Shown: positions 53,503 through 62,552 of the stretch, one piece after another
Numbering within the stretch: position 1 is the first letter of the stretch
How the letters are laid out: each line of letters opens with the position of its first letter
Notes under the pieces: generated by a model
Seen by the model: the letters and a program-made list of their open reading frames with translations, nothing else
The model's database searches: none
What the model was told of the DNA's origin: nothing
Assembly (NCBI RefSeq): GCF_035917415.1
Contig: NZ_CP109073.1
Coordinates: forward strand, 3,122,501-3,186,500
DNA: 64,000 bases
Source: Streptomyces sp. NBC_01803
Lineage (GTDB): Bacteria; Actinomycetota; Actinomycetes; Streptomycetales; Streptomycetaceae
Direction of reading: 5' to 3'
Program-made: the position numbers and the translations under genes

Positions 53503-54534
53503 ATGGCGCTCACCCTTTATGTCGACATCGACCGCTGGCGGGCGCACCAGCGGTCGGTGGTGGCTGATTTCCCCGATCTGGTGCCCGTGTGCAAGGGCAA
53601 TGGTTATGGCTTCGGTCATGACCGGCTGGCGGACGAGACGTCGTCCATGGACCTCGACACGCTGGCCGTGGGCACCACCTATGAGGCTGCGGCGATGAAG
53701 GACCGGTTCAGCGGGGACATCCTGGTGCTGACGCCCTACCGGCGGATGGAGGAGCCGGTGCCGCTGCCGGACCGGGTGATCCGGTCGGCGTCGTCGGTGG
53801 ACGGGGTCTATGGGCTGGTGGGGTCCCGGGTGGTCGTCGAGGTGATGAGCTCGATGCGGCGGCACGGGGTGCTGCCGACGGATCTGGGGAAGCTGCAGTC
53901 GGCGCTGGAGGACGTGCGGCTGGAGGGGTTCGCGATCCATCTGCCGCTGGACCGGACGGACGGCACGGACGCGGTCGAGGAGGTCATCGGCTGGATGGAC
54001 CGGCTGCGGGCCGCGCGGTTGCCCTTGCACACGATGTTCGTGAGTCACCTGACCTCGGAGCAGCTGGCGCGGTTGCGGCAGCAGTTCCCGCAGACGCGGT
54101 TCCGGGCGCGGATCGGGACGCGGCTGTGGCTGGGGGACCACCAGGCGACGGAGTACCGGGCGGCGGTGCTGGACGTGACGCCGGTGGGCAAGGGCGACCG
54201 GTTCGGGTACCGGCAGCAGAAGGCGCCGGGGACGGGCTGGCTGGCGGTGGTGGCCGGGGGCACGTCGCACGGGGTCGGCCTTGAGGCGCCGAAGGCGCTG
54301 CACGGGATGACGTCGCGGGCCAAGGGCATGGCGCGGGCGAGTCTGGCGTCGGTGAACCGGAATCTGTCGCCGTTCGTCTGGGACGGGAAGCAGCGGTGGT
54401 TCGCGGAGCCGCCGCACATGCAGGTGTCGATCCTGTTCGTGCCGGACGACGCGAAGGGCCCGAAGGTGGGCGACGAGTTCCGGGTGATCCTGCGCCATAC
54501 GACGACGTCGGTGGACCGGATCGTCGATCGCTGA
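53503..54534 (+). CDS. Alanine racemase-fold PLP protein
   Basis: A 343-residue protein with the N-terminal alanine racemase barrel. The cofactor Lys is in VCKGNGYGFG (residue about 31), in the KxxxYGxG pattern. The family's second catalytic Tyr and the C-terminal beta domain are shortened or altered (VGKGDRFGYRQQKAP). It follows femX by 44 bases, so a peptidoglycan-related function is likely, but racemase activity is uncertain. Confidence 0.78.
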   Translation: MALTLYVDIDRWRAHQRSVVADFPDLVPVCKGNGYGFGHDRLADETSSMDLDTLAVGTTYEAAAMKDRFSGDILVLTPYRRMEEPVPLPDRVIRSASSVDGVYGLVGSRVVVEVMSSMRRHGVLPTDLGKLQSALEDVRLEGFAIHLPLDRTDGTDAVEEVIGWMDRLRAARLPLHTMFVSHLTSEQLARLRQQFPQTRFRARIGTRLWLGDHQATEYRAAVLDVTPVGKGDRFGYRQQKAPGTGWLAVVAGGTSHGVGLEAPKALHGMTSRAKGMARASLASVNRNLSPFVWDGKQRWFAEPPHMQVSILFVPDDAKGPKVGDEFRVILRHTTTSVDRIVDR

Positions 54535-54549
54535 CAGGGTGGCGCGTGA

Positions 54550-54590
54550 GAAGGCGGCAGCCCCGGAAACGGACCGGGACTGCCGCCTTC
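54550..54590. terminator. Hairpin terminator between convergent racemase-like gene and ino1
   Basis: Arms 54550-54566 (GAAGGCGGCAGCCCCGG) and 54574-54590 pair over 17 bases with one mismatch and a 7-base loop. Confidence 0.85.
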
Positions 54591-54606
54591 GCGCACGCGG
54601 GGGTGC

Positions 54607-55689
54607 TCAGCTGTCGATCTCGCCCCGGATGAACTTCTCGATGTTGTCGCGGGCGACGTCGTCGAAGACCTGCACGGGCGGGGACTTCATGAAGTACGAG
54701 GACGCGGAGAGGATCGGGCCGCCGATGCCGCGGTCCTTGGCGATCTTCGCGGCGCGCAGGGCGTCGATGATGACGCCGGCGGAGTTGGGCGAGTCCCAGA
54801 CCTCGAGCTTGTACTCCAGGTTGAGGGGAACGTCGCCGAAGGCACGGCCCTCAAGGCGGACATAGGCCCACTTGCGGTCGTCGAGCCAGGCGACGTAGTC
54901 GGAGGGGCCGATGTGGACGTTCTTCTCGCCGAGGTCCCGGTCCGGGATCTGGGAGGTGACGGCCTGGGTCTTGGAGATCTTCTTGGACTCCAGGCGCTCG
55001 CGCTCCAGCATGTTCTTGAAGTCCATGTTGCCGCCGACGTTGAGCTGCATCGTGCGGTCGAGGATGACGCCGCGGTCCTCGAAGAGCTTCGCCATCACGC
55101 GGTGCGTGATGGTGGCGCCCACCTGGGACTTGATGTCGTCACCGATGATCGGCACACCGGCCTCGGTGAACTTGTCGGCCCATTCCTTGGTGCCGGCGAT
55201 GAAGACGGGCAGCGCGTTGACGAAGGCGACCTTGGCGTCGATGGCGCACTGCGCGTAGAACTTGGCGGCGTCCTCGGAGCCGACCGGCATGTAGCAGACG
55301 AGCACGTCGGCGCGGGTGTCCTTGAGGACCTGGACGACGTCGACGGGGTCGGCGTCGGACTCGACGATGGTCTCGCGGTAGTACTTGCCCAGACCGTCGT
55401 GGGTCTCCCCGCGCTGCACGGTCACGCCGGAGGGGGGCACGTCGCAGATCTTGATGGTGTTGTTCTCGCTGGCGCCGATGGCCTCGGAGAGGTCGGTGCC
55501 GACCTTCTTCGCGTCGACGTCGAAGGCGGCCACGAACTCGATGTCCGAGACGTGATAGTCACCGAACTGGACATGCATCAGACCCGGGACCCGGGTGTCC
55601 GGGGCGGCGTCCTTGTAGTACTCGACGCCCTGTACCAGCGATGCGGCGCAGTTACCCACGCCGGCGATGGCTACGCGAACCGAACCCAT
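54607..55689 (-). CDS. ino1: Inositol-3-phosphate synthase
   Basis: A 360-residue NAD-dependent enzyme converting glucose-6-phosphate to myo-inositol-1-phosphate, needed for mycothiol and phosphatidylinositol. The NAD loop is [16 protein letters not shown] at the N-terminus, and [15 protein letters not shown] and [12 protein letters not shown] are the family's central motifs. It is 54 bases downstream of the padR gene in the same direction and probably under its control. Confidence 0.95.
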   Translation of the reverse strand: MGSVRVAIAGVGNCAASLVQGVEYYKDAAPDTRVPGLMHVQFGDYHVSDIEFVAAFDVDAKKVGTDLSEAIGASENNTIKICDVPPSGVTVQRGETHDGLGKYYRETIVESDADPVDVVQVLKDTRADVLVCYMPVGSEDAAKFYAQCAIDAKVAFVNALPVFIAGTKEWADKFTEAGVPIIGDDIKSQVGATITHRVMAKLFEDRGVILDRTMQLNVGGNMDFKNMLERERLESKKISKTQAVTSQIPDRDLGEKNVHIGPSDYVAWLDDRKWAYVRLEGRAFGDVPLNLEYKLEVWDSPNSAGVIIDALRAAKIAKDRGIGGPILSASSYFMKSPPVQVFDDVARDNIEKFIRGEIDS

Positions 55690-55743
55690 TCCGGTTGCTC
55701 CCTGTGTGTGTTCTCGACATGACCCCGCTTCTTCGCGGGGAGG

Positions 55744-56388
55744 TTAGGTGGTGGTGTCGTCGGAAGGGTCCGACGGGTCGCGCTCACGGGCGCCGCCGCG
55801 GTCGCGTCCTTCCCGCTCGCTCTCGATGAGCTCGTTGAGCCAGCGGACCTCGCGTTCGACGGACTCCATGCCGTGGCGCTGAAGTTCGAGGGTGTAGGCG
55901 TCCAGCTTCTCGCGGGTGCGGGCCATGGAGGCGCGCATCTTGGCGAGACGCTCCTCCAGGCGGCTGCGGCGGCCTTCGAGGACGCGCATCCGCACGTCGC
56001 GCGAGGTCTGGCCGAAGAAGGCGAAGCGGACGCCGAAGTGCTCATCCTCCCACGCGTCGGGTCCCGTCTGGCCGAGGAGCTCTTCGAAGCGCTCCTTGCC
56101 GTCGGCCGTGAGCCGATAGACGATCTTGGCCCTGCGGTTGGACAGAGGCGTGGCGCGGGGGTCGTCCACGGCGCGGCCGGTCTCCTCGGCCAGCCAGCCC
56201 TGCTGGACCAGCGCCTTCAGGCACGGGTAGAGCGAGCCGTAGCTGAACGCCCGGAAGACACCGAGCGAGGTGTTGAGCCGCTTGCGCAGCTCGTATCCGT
56301 GCATCGGGGACTCGCGGAGGAGACCGAGAACGGCGAACTCCAGGACACCGGAACGTCGGCTCACCTGGGGGGTCACCTCCGTTCTCAT
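55744..56388 (-). CDS. PadR family transcriptional regulator, ino1-linked
   Basis: A 214-residue regulator. The winged helix is LEFAVLGLLRESPMHGYELR with SYGSLYPCLKALVQQGWL, and a C-terminal Vir_C-like helical coiled coil follows (about residues 120-190). The conserved upstream palindrome at 56438-56460 is its probable operator, giving autoregulation. A Ser/Asp-rich tail ends the protein. Confidence 0.9.
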   Translation of the reverse strand: MRTEVTPQVSRRSGVLEFAVLGLLRESPMHGYELRKRLNTSLGVFRAFSYGSLYPCLKALVQQGWLAEETGRAVDDPRATPLSNRRAKIVYRLTADGKERFEELLGQTGPDAWEDEHFGVRFAFFGQTSRDVRMRVLEGRRSRLEERLAKMRASMARTREKLDAYTLELQRHGMESVEREVRWLNELIESEREGRDRGGARERDPSDPSDDTTT

Positions 56389-56437
56389 GGGTCGTGCCTT
56401 GCCTTTCGAGCCTTATTGTTGGTGCGATGCATTGAGC

Positions 56438-56460
56438 CGATGTATCAGCTCGATACATCG
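56438..56460. promoter_or_regulatory. PadR-type palindromic operator
   Basis: CGATGTATC-AGCTC-GATACATCG is a perfect 9-base inverted repeat with a 5-base spacer, centred 61 bases upstream of the padR start. A second, partial half (CGATGCAT) is at 56425-56432. The ATGTAT/ATACAT core is the class recognised by PadR proteins. Confidence 0.75.
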
Positions 56461-56764
56461 CCACGATAGAGCGAGGCGGCGGACCGGGCAAGTGGGGGCG
56501 CGGTGAGGGGGGTCACATCTTCACTTCACGGGATGCGTAATGCCCGTATTGCCCTGATCGCAGGGAAAGTTGGCAGTTTGCGGCTGCGTAGGCTGGGGGC
56601 CGTGCAGACCACCACGACCGGGAACCTTGTGGCGCCGAGCGGCGTCCTCGTTCCAGGTGCAGTGCGCCCGGACTCGGGGACGGACCGCACATCGGGGGAC
56701 TGGATGCCACGAGAAGTACCTGCCGTCTTCAGACACGTGTGTCTGTCCGAGGAGTAGCTGTCCC

Positions 56765-59488
56765 ATGAGCGAGCACCGTCGCAAGCCGCCGCAGGGCCGC
56801 GGTCGTCGCGCAGCGGCACCGTCCGGTCGCCGGGCCTCGCCCCCGCCCGTGCCGCCCGCGGGCGGTTCCACGGGCGGTTCGCCGGGCGCGACACCGGACC
56901 GGCCGTACGGCAGCCGGGCGGAGGCCAGGCGGGCCGCGCAGCGCGGTGGGGGCCGGCGGCGAGCGGCCAGCGCGGCCGAGGGCGTGACCGGGGGCATGAC
57001 CGGAGGTGGCCGACGCAGGCGGGCCGAGCCCGCGCGGCGCAAGCGGTTCATCGACTACCCGCGCTCCGGGTACTTCGGGCTGCGGCGGTTCGTGCCGTCG
57101 TGGAAGCAGGTGCTGGGCTCGTGTGTCGCCTTCTTCGGGCTGCTGATCGGCCTGATCGGCGTCGCGTACGCCATGACGGACATCCCCACGGCGAACGACA
57201 TGGCCGTCCAGGAAAGCAACGTCTACTACTGGGAAGACGGTTCCCGGATGGTCGTCGCCGGCGAGAGCAACGTCAACCGGCAGAACCTCGACCTCCAGGA
57301 CATCCCGCGGGCGATGCAGGACTCCGTGACCTCCGCGGAGAACGCCACCTTCTGGGAGGACCCCGGCATCGACCTGATGGGCATCGGCCGTGCCGTGGTG
57401 AACATGGCGCGCGGCGGCGAGACGCAGTCCGGCTCGACGATCACCCAGCAGTTCGTGAAGAACATGTACCTCACGCAGGACCAGACGATAGAGCGCAAGG
57501 GGCGTGAGCTGCTGCTGTCGGTGAAGGTCGGCGCGGAGTACTCCAAGGAGGACATCCTTGAGGGGTATCTCAACACCTCCTACTTCGGCCGCGGCGCCTA
57601 CGGCATCCAGGCCGCCGCCCAGGCGTACTACGGGGTGAACGCGATCGACCTCACCCCCAGCCAGTGCGCGTTCCTGACCTCCCTGCTCAAGGGCCCCGAG
57701 CTGTACGACCCGTGGGCGGGCGGCGAGACCCAGGGCGTCAACGAGGAGAACCAGGCGCGCGCCGAGGAGCGGTGGGCCTGGGTGCTGGACCGGCGGGTCG
57801 AGGTCGGTGAGGGCCTGAGCGCGGCGGAGCGCCAGCAGATCGCCACCGACGGCTTCCCGGCCCCCAAGGAGCCGACGAAGGCGATGGAGAAGGCCGGGCA
57901 GATCGGCTACCTGACCACGCTCGTCGACGACTACCTGATCAATCACGAGATCGTCAGCCGCGAAGACCTCGACGCGGGCGGCTATCAGATCTACACCACC
58001 TTCGACGAGGAGATGGTGGACCAGATGGAGGCCGCGGTCGAGCAGGTCCGCGAGGAGAACATCGATCCCGAGGCGCGCGACGAGGACCGGCACGTCCAGT
58101 TCGGCGGCGCGACGGTGGTGCCGGGCGACGGGGCGATCCGCGCCATCTACGGCGGTGTCGACTGGACCGAGCACTACGTCAACAACGCGAACAACCCCGG
58201 CGCCCAGGTGGGCTCGACCTTCAAGCCGTTCGTGCTGGCGGCGGCGATGCGCGATGGCATACGGGACCCCGAGGGGCCCGTGGACCAGGACGAGGACGAG
58301 CGGACCCCGCTCTCGCCGGACAGCGTGTACCGCAGCGAGGACCAGCTCCTCATCCACCACTACAACGGCGATCCCCTCATGGTCGACGACGAGGAGACGG
58401 GCGAGCCGGTCGAGTGGCGGCAGAACAACTTCGAGGGTCACTCGCAGGGAGACATCACCCTGCGGGAAGCCATGGAGGTGTCGGCCAACGCCCCGTTCGT
58501 CCAGGTCGGCATGGACGTGGGACCGGCGACGGTCAAGGAGGCCGCGATCGACGCCGGGCTGCTGGAGGAGACCCTTGGCAAGGCCGACGACACGGTGCCC
58601 ACCTTCGCGCTCGGTGTCTCCACCCCGGGCCCGATCCGGATGGCCTCCGCCTACGCGACCTTCGCCGCCAGCGGCGAGCAGGCCGAGCCGTACTCGGTGA
58701 TCAGCGTGGAGAACAGCCGGCTGGGCTTCAGCTGGGAGCACGAGTCCGAGACCTCCCAGGCGTTCGACTCGGCGGTGGCGGACAACGTGACCGACGTGCT
58801 GACCGAGGTCGTGGAGGGTGACGACGGCAGCGCCCAGCCCGCCCAGGCCCTGAACCGGCCGGTGGCCGGCAAGACCGGCACCACGGACGACAACAAGAGC
58901 GCGTGGTTCGTCGGCTACACCCGCCAGCTGTCCACCGCCATCGGCATGTGGCGGCTCCCCGACTCCGAGGACGACCTCGTGGGCGACGAGCAGATGGGCT
59001 TCATGCCGATGTACGGCACGGCGGACCGCGAGCGGATCAACGGTGGCTCACTGCCGCTCGACATCTGGCTGGCCTTCATGCAGGAGGCCACCGCCGGTGA
59101 CCCGGTCGAGGAGTTCCCCGAGCCGGGCGAGATCGGTGAGACCCGCTGGGGCGGTGGCGCGGAGAGCCCGCCCCCGGTAACGCAGGAACCCGTGGAGCCG
59201 GACGAGACCCAGGAGCCGGAGGAGACCGAGGATCCGGATGACCGCGGACGGCCGACGGATGACCCGACCACTGCCGAGCCCACCACTCCGGAGCCGAGCG
59301 ACACCTGCGCCCCCTTCGACCCGACCTGCGGAACCGGCGGCACCGATACCGGCACCGACGCGGGCACGGACGAAGGCACCGACACCGGCACGGACGAAGG
59401 CACCGACACCGGCACCGATACCGGCACCGACGCGGGCAACGGCAATCAGGGGAGTGACGGCGGCGGGCTGTTCGGCGGTACGGGATAG
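56765..59488 (+). CDS. Class A penicillin-binding protein (transglycosylase-transpeptidase)
   Basis: A 907-residue bifunctional cell-wall synthase. A basic N-terminus precedes one membrane helix (about residues 117-140). The GT51 domain has ENATFWEDPG and GSTITQQFVKN, and the transpeptidase has GSTFK (nucleophile Ser), SAN and KTGTT. A Pro/Thr/Asp tail with repeated TDTGTD follows. The ATG at 56765 is about 10 bases after GAGGAG; the upstream 300 bases have no other gene. The longer frame from 56570 is not family-like. Confidence 0.92.
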   Translation: MSEHRRKPPQGRGRRAAAPSGRRASPPPVPPAGGSTGGSPGATPDRPYGSRAEARRAAQRGGGRRRAASAAEGVTGGMTGGGRRRRAEPARRKRFIDYPRSGYFGLRRFVPSWKQVLGSCVAFFGLLIGLIGVAYAMTDIPTANDMAVQESNVYYWEDGSRMVVAGESNVNRQNLDLQDIPRAMQDSVTSAENATFWEDPGIDLMGIGRAVVNMARGGETQSGSTITQQFVKNMYLTQDQTIERKGRELLLSVKVGAEYSKEDILEGYLNTSYFGRGAYGIQAAAQAYYGVNAIDLTPSQCAFLTSLLKGPELYDPWAGGETQGVNEENQARAEERWAWVLDRRVEVGEGLSAAERQQIATDGFPAPKEPTKAMEKAGQIGYLTTLVDDYLINHEIVSREDLDAGGYQIYTTFDEEMVDQMEAAVEQVREENIDPEARDEDRHVQFGGATVVPGDGAIRAIYGGVDWTEHYVNNANNPGAQVGSTFKPFVLAAAMRDGIRDPEGPVDQDEDERTPLSPDSVYRSEDQLLIHHYNGDPLMVDDEETGEPVEWRQNNFEGHSQGDITLREAMEVSANAPFVQVGMDVGPATVKEAAIDAGLLEETLGKADDTVPTFALGVSTPGPIRMASAYATFAASGEQAEPYSVISVENSRLGFSWEHESETSQAFDSAVADNVTDVLTEVVEGDDGSAQPAQALNRPVAGKTGTTDDNKSAWFVGYTRQLSTAIGMWRLPDSEDDLVGDEQMGFMPMYGTADRERINGGSLPLDIWLAFMQEATAGDPVEEFPEPGEIGETRWGGGAESPPPVTQEPVEPDETQEPEETEDPDDRGRPTDDPTTAEPTTPEPSDTCAPFDPTCGTGGTDTGTDAGTDEGTDTGTDEGTDTGTDTGTDAGNGNQGSDGGGLFGGTG

Positions 59489-59534
59489 CCGTGCCCTGAC
59501 CGTCTGACGGTGGGCCGTGCGGCAGGATGTGGAC

Positions 59535-61022
59535 ATGGTGCATCCCCCTCCGCGCGCGGCGGCGCGGCCCACCCTCCAGGACGACACGGCCGCCGCGGGC
59601 AGTGAGCTGATCGGCGGACCGGCCGGCCGGCGGGCCGTGTCCGTCGGCGGCTGGTGGAGCCCGGCGCGGGTCGTGGCGCTGGTGATCATCGGGATGTTCG
59701 CCCTTGGCATGGCCCAGAAGGCGCCGTGCTACGACAGCGGCTGGTTCCACGGCCCGGCCGACCAGTACACCCACGCCTGCTACTCCGACATCCCGCACCT
59801 GTATCAGGGGCGCGGCTTCGCCGACGGGCTCGTGCCGTATGTCGACCACATCCCGGCGGAGCTGTCCGGCGGCATGGAGTATCTGGAATACCCCGTGCTC
59901 ACCGGCCTGTTCATGGAGGTCGCGGCGTGGCTGACACCGGGCGGCTCCACCGACCCGAGTCCCGGACAGATCTACTGGCTCGTGAACTCCGGGCTGCTGA
60001 TGATCTGCGCGGTGGTCATCGCGGTCTGCGTGACCCGCATCCATCGCGGCCGCCCCTGGGACGGCCTGCTGGTCGCCCTCGCCCCGGCGCTGGCACTGAC
60101 CGCGACCATCAACTGGGATCTGCTGGCCGGTGCCCTCACCTGCTGCGCCCTGCTGATGTGGTCGCGCAGCCGCCCCTTCGCCGCCGGAGTCCTGCTCGGC
60201 CTGGCCACCGCGGCGAAGCTTTACCCGATGCTGCTGCTGGGACCGCTGCTGGTGCTGTGCTGGCGCGCCGGACGGTGGCGGGAGTTCCGTGCCACGGCCG
60301 GGGGCGCCGTCGGCGCCTGGCTGGCGGTCAACCTTCCCGTGCTGATCGCGGCGCGGGAGGGCTGGGCCGAGTTCTACACCTTCAGCGAGGAACGGCCCGT
60401 CGACTTCGGCTCCGTGTGGCTGGTCATCAGCCAGCGCACCGACGCCGACCTCAGCGCTGTCAACACCTACGCGGCCGTGCTCGTCCTCCTGGGCTGCGCC
60501 GCGATCGCGCTGCTGGCCCTGACCGCGCCCCGTCGGCCACGGGTCGCGCAGCTCGCCTTCCTCGTCGTCGCGCTGTTCATCCTCACCAACAAGGTCTACT
60601 CCCCGCAGTACGTCCTGTGGCTGGTCCCGCTGGCCGTCCTCGCCCGGCCCCGCTGGCGCGACTTCCTGGTCTGGCAGAGCTGCGAGGTGCTGTACTTCCT
60701 GGGCATCTGGATGTACCTCGCCTTCCTCAACACCGACGACCAGCATGGGCTGTCCACCGGCGGATACCAACTCGCCATCGCGGTGCACCTGTTGGGGACG
60801 GCCTACCTGTGCGTCCTGGTCGTCCGCGACGTCCTGCGGCCCGAGTACGACATCGTCCGCCGCGACGGGTCCGACGACCCGGGCGGCGGCGTCCTGGACG
60901 GCGCCGCGGACGTTGTGACGCTGCGCCGCCGGCGCCCCGCCCCGGCCGCCCCGGCCGCGTTCGTCGACTGGGGCACCGCCCCACGGCTCCCGGCCGACGC
61001 CCGGACCGAGCCCGACGCATGA
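59535..61022 (+). CDS. GT87-family membrane glycosyltransferase (DUF2029)
   Basis: A 495-residue polytopic protein with about ten helices. Loop residues YPEY-like (MEYLEYPVLTGLF) and KVYSPQYVLWLVPL fit polyprenol-phosphate mannosyltransferases of the GT-C/GT87 family, which extend lipoglycans or glycoproteins on the outer face. The ATG at 59535 has AGGA 7 bases upstream; a GTG at 59517 is the alternative. The stop overlaps the MFS start by 4 bases. Confidence 0.82.
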   Translation: MVHPPPRAAARPTLQDDTAAAGSELIGGPAGRRAVSVGGWWSPARVVALVIIGMFALGMAQKAPCYDSGWFHGPADQYTHACYSDIPHLYQGRGFADGLVPYVDHIPAELSGGMEYLEYPVLTGLFMEVAAWLTPGGSTDPSPGQIYWLVNSGLLMICAVVIAVCVTRIHRGRPWDGLLVALAPALALTATINWDLLAGALTCCALLMWSRSRPFAAGVLLGLATAAKLYPMLLLGPLLVLCWRAGRWREFRATAGGAVGAWLAVNLPVLIAAREGWAEFYTFSEERPVDFGSVWLVISQRTDADLSAVNTYAAVLVLLGCAAIALLALTAPRRPRVAQLAFLVVALFILTNKVYSPQYVLWLVPLAVLARPRWRDFLVWQSCEVLYFLGIWMYLAFLNTDDQHGLSTGGYQLAIAVHLLGTAYLCVLVVRDVLRPEYDIVRRDGSDDPGGGVLDGAADVVTLRRRRPAPAAPAAFVDWGTAPRLPADARTEPDA

Positions 61023-62536
61023 CGTTTCACGTGAAACGTGAGAGACCGGGACAACGCCCCACCGTCGCCACCGATCTGCGCACCCTGCTGCGCTTCCCCG
61101 GTTTCCGGCGGCTGCTGACCGTCCGGCTGCTCTCCCAGTTCGCCGACGGGGTCTTCCAGGTGGGCCTCGCCGCCTATGTGGTCTTCTCCCCCGAGCAGCA
61201 GACCAGCGCGGCCGACATCGCTGCCGCGATGGCCGTGCTGCTCTTGCCGTACTCGCTGCTCGGTCCCTTCGCCGGGGTCCTGCTGGACCGGTGGCGACGG
61301 CGCCAGGTGCTGTTCCACGGGAATCTGCTGCGGAGCGTGCTGGCGGCCGGGACCTGCGCGCTGGTGCTGTCGGGCGTGCCCGACTGGCTCTTCTACCTCT
61401 CCGCGCTGTCAGTCACCGCGGTCAACCGCTTCATCCTGTCCGGCCTCTCCGCCGGACTCCCCCACGTCGTGGACACCGAACGGCTGGTTGTCGCCAACTC
61501 GCTCTCGCCCACAGCCGGGACCCTGGCCTCCACGATCGGCGGCGGGACGGCGTTCGCGGTACAGATACTGGCCCACAGCGAGGGTGTCGAGAACGCGCTG
61601 GCCCTCCTGCTCGCGGCCGGCGTCTACGGCGTGGCGGGCCTGGCGGCGCTGCGCATGGCGCCCGATTTGCTCGGACCGGACGAGGGCACGGCCCCGGCAA
61701 GCCTCCCCGCGGCGCTCGCGGACACCACGCGGGGGCTGGTGGCCGGACTCCGGCACCTCTCCGCGCGACCGACGGCGGCCTGGGCGCTGGGCGGGCTGGG
61801 TGTGATGCGTTTCTGCTACGGAGCGCTGCTGGTGACCGTGCTCATGCTCTGCCGCTACGCCTGGTCGGACGACAGGAACGGCGGCCTGGCCTGGCTGGGC
61901 GCGGCGATCGGCGCCTCGGGAGCCGGATTCTTCGTCGCCGCGCTGATCACCCCTTGGGCGGTGACCCGGCTGGGACGGCGGGGCTGGTTCGCCCTGTGCG
62001 CCGTGCTGGCGGCGGTGCTGGTACCGGCCCTGGGGCTGCCGTTCCGGCCGGTGCCGGTGATCCTCGCCGCGTTCGTGCTCGGGCTGGTCTCGCAGGGCAC
62101 CAAGATCGTGACCGACACGGTGGTGCAGGCGGCCGTGGCGGACGCCTTCCGGGGCCGGGTGTTCGCGCTCTACGACATGATCTTCAACACCACGTTCGTC
62201 GGCGCGGCCGGCCTCGCCTCCCTGATGCTGCCCCCGGACGGCCGTTCCGCCGCGCTCCTGCTGACGGTCTCCGCGCTCTACGCGGCCACCGCCGCCACCA
62301 CGGCCTTCCCTCGCCACCACGGCCCGTTCTCCCACGCCGCGCCCCCCGCACCCCCGGACACCCACTCCACCTCCCCGTCTGTTTCACGTACCGCCACACC
62401 CCGGGGGACGACCCCCGAACCCCCGCAAACATCCCCGCCTGTTTCACGTACCGCCACACCCCGGGGGACGACCCCCGAACCCCCGCAAACATCCCCGCCT
62501 GTTTCACGTGAAACGGACGAGGAGGAGACCGAGTGA
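61019..62536 (+). CDS. MFS transporter with repeat-bearing C-terminal tail
   Basis: A 505-residue major facilitator protein with about 12 helices (residues about 25-430) and motif A-like LLDRWRRRQVLFHGN. The N-terminal TFHVKR and the C-terminal VSRET are encoded by the two parS palindromes. The cytoplasmic tail (about 440-505) consists of a 20-residue Pro/Thr repeat. It is translationally coupled to the GT87 gene. Substrate unknown. Confidence 0.85.
   Translation: MTFHVKRERPGQRPTVATDLRTLLRFPGFRRLLTVRLLSQFADGVFQVGLAAYVVFSPEQQTSAADIAAAMAVLLLPYSLLGPFAGVLLDRWRRRQVLFHGNLLRSVLAAGTCALVLSGVPDWLFYLSALSVTAVNRFILSGLSAGLPHVVDTERLVVANSLSPTAGTLASTIGGGTAFAVQILAHSEGVENALALLLAAGVYGVAGLAALRMAPDLLGPDEGTAPASLPAALADTTRGLVAGLRHLSARPTAAWALGGLGVMRFCYGALLVTVLMLCRYAWSDDRNGGLAWLGAAIGASGAGFFVAALITPWAVTRLGRRGWFALCAVLAAVLVPALGLPFRPVPVILAAFVLGLVSQGTKIVTDTVVQAAVADAFRGRVFALYDMIFNTTFVGAAGLASLMLPPDGRSAALLLTVSALYAATAATTAFPRHHGPFSHAAPPAPPDTHSTSPSVSRTATPRGTTPEPPQTSPPVSRTATPRGTTPEPPQTSPPVSRETDEEETE
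61024..61037. promoter_or_regulatory. parS site (ParB-binding palindrome) at the MFS 5' end
   Basis: GTTTCACGTGAAAC is the exact 14-base core of the parS consensus of Streptomyces and other bacteria. It lies within codons 3-7 of the MFS gene. ParB bound here would contribute to the origin-proximal segregation complex. Confidence 0.9.
62381..62514. repeat. 60-bp tandem repeat ending in a parS site
   Basis: GTTTCACGT occurs at 62381, 62441 and 62501, exactly 60 bases apart. The 60-base unit is duplicated almost perfectly (CCGCCACACC...CATCCCCGCCT follows each of the first two). The first two copies carry only a half parS (GTTTCACGTA), and the third has the full palindrome. The unit encodes a 20-residue peptide repeat in the MFS tail. 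Confidence 0.9.
62501..62514. promoter_or_regulatory. parS site (ParB-binding palindrome) at the MFS 3' end
   Basis: GTTTCACGTGAAAC, identical to the site at 61024-61037, 1,477 bases away. It is the third copy of a tandem array whose other copies are half sites. Confidence 0.9.
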
Positions 62537-62552
62537 CGGTGGTCCCGCCGGG

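Noticed and set aside
62381..62514. CRISPR-like array
   Set aside because: The whole 60-base unit is repeated, with no variable spacers and no cas gene; it is coding sequence.
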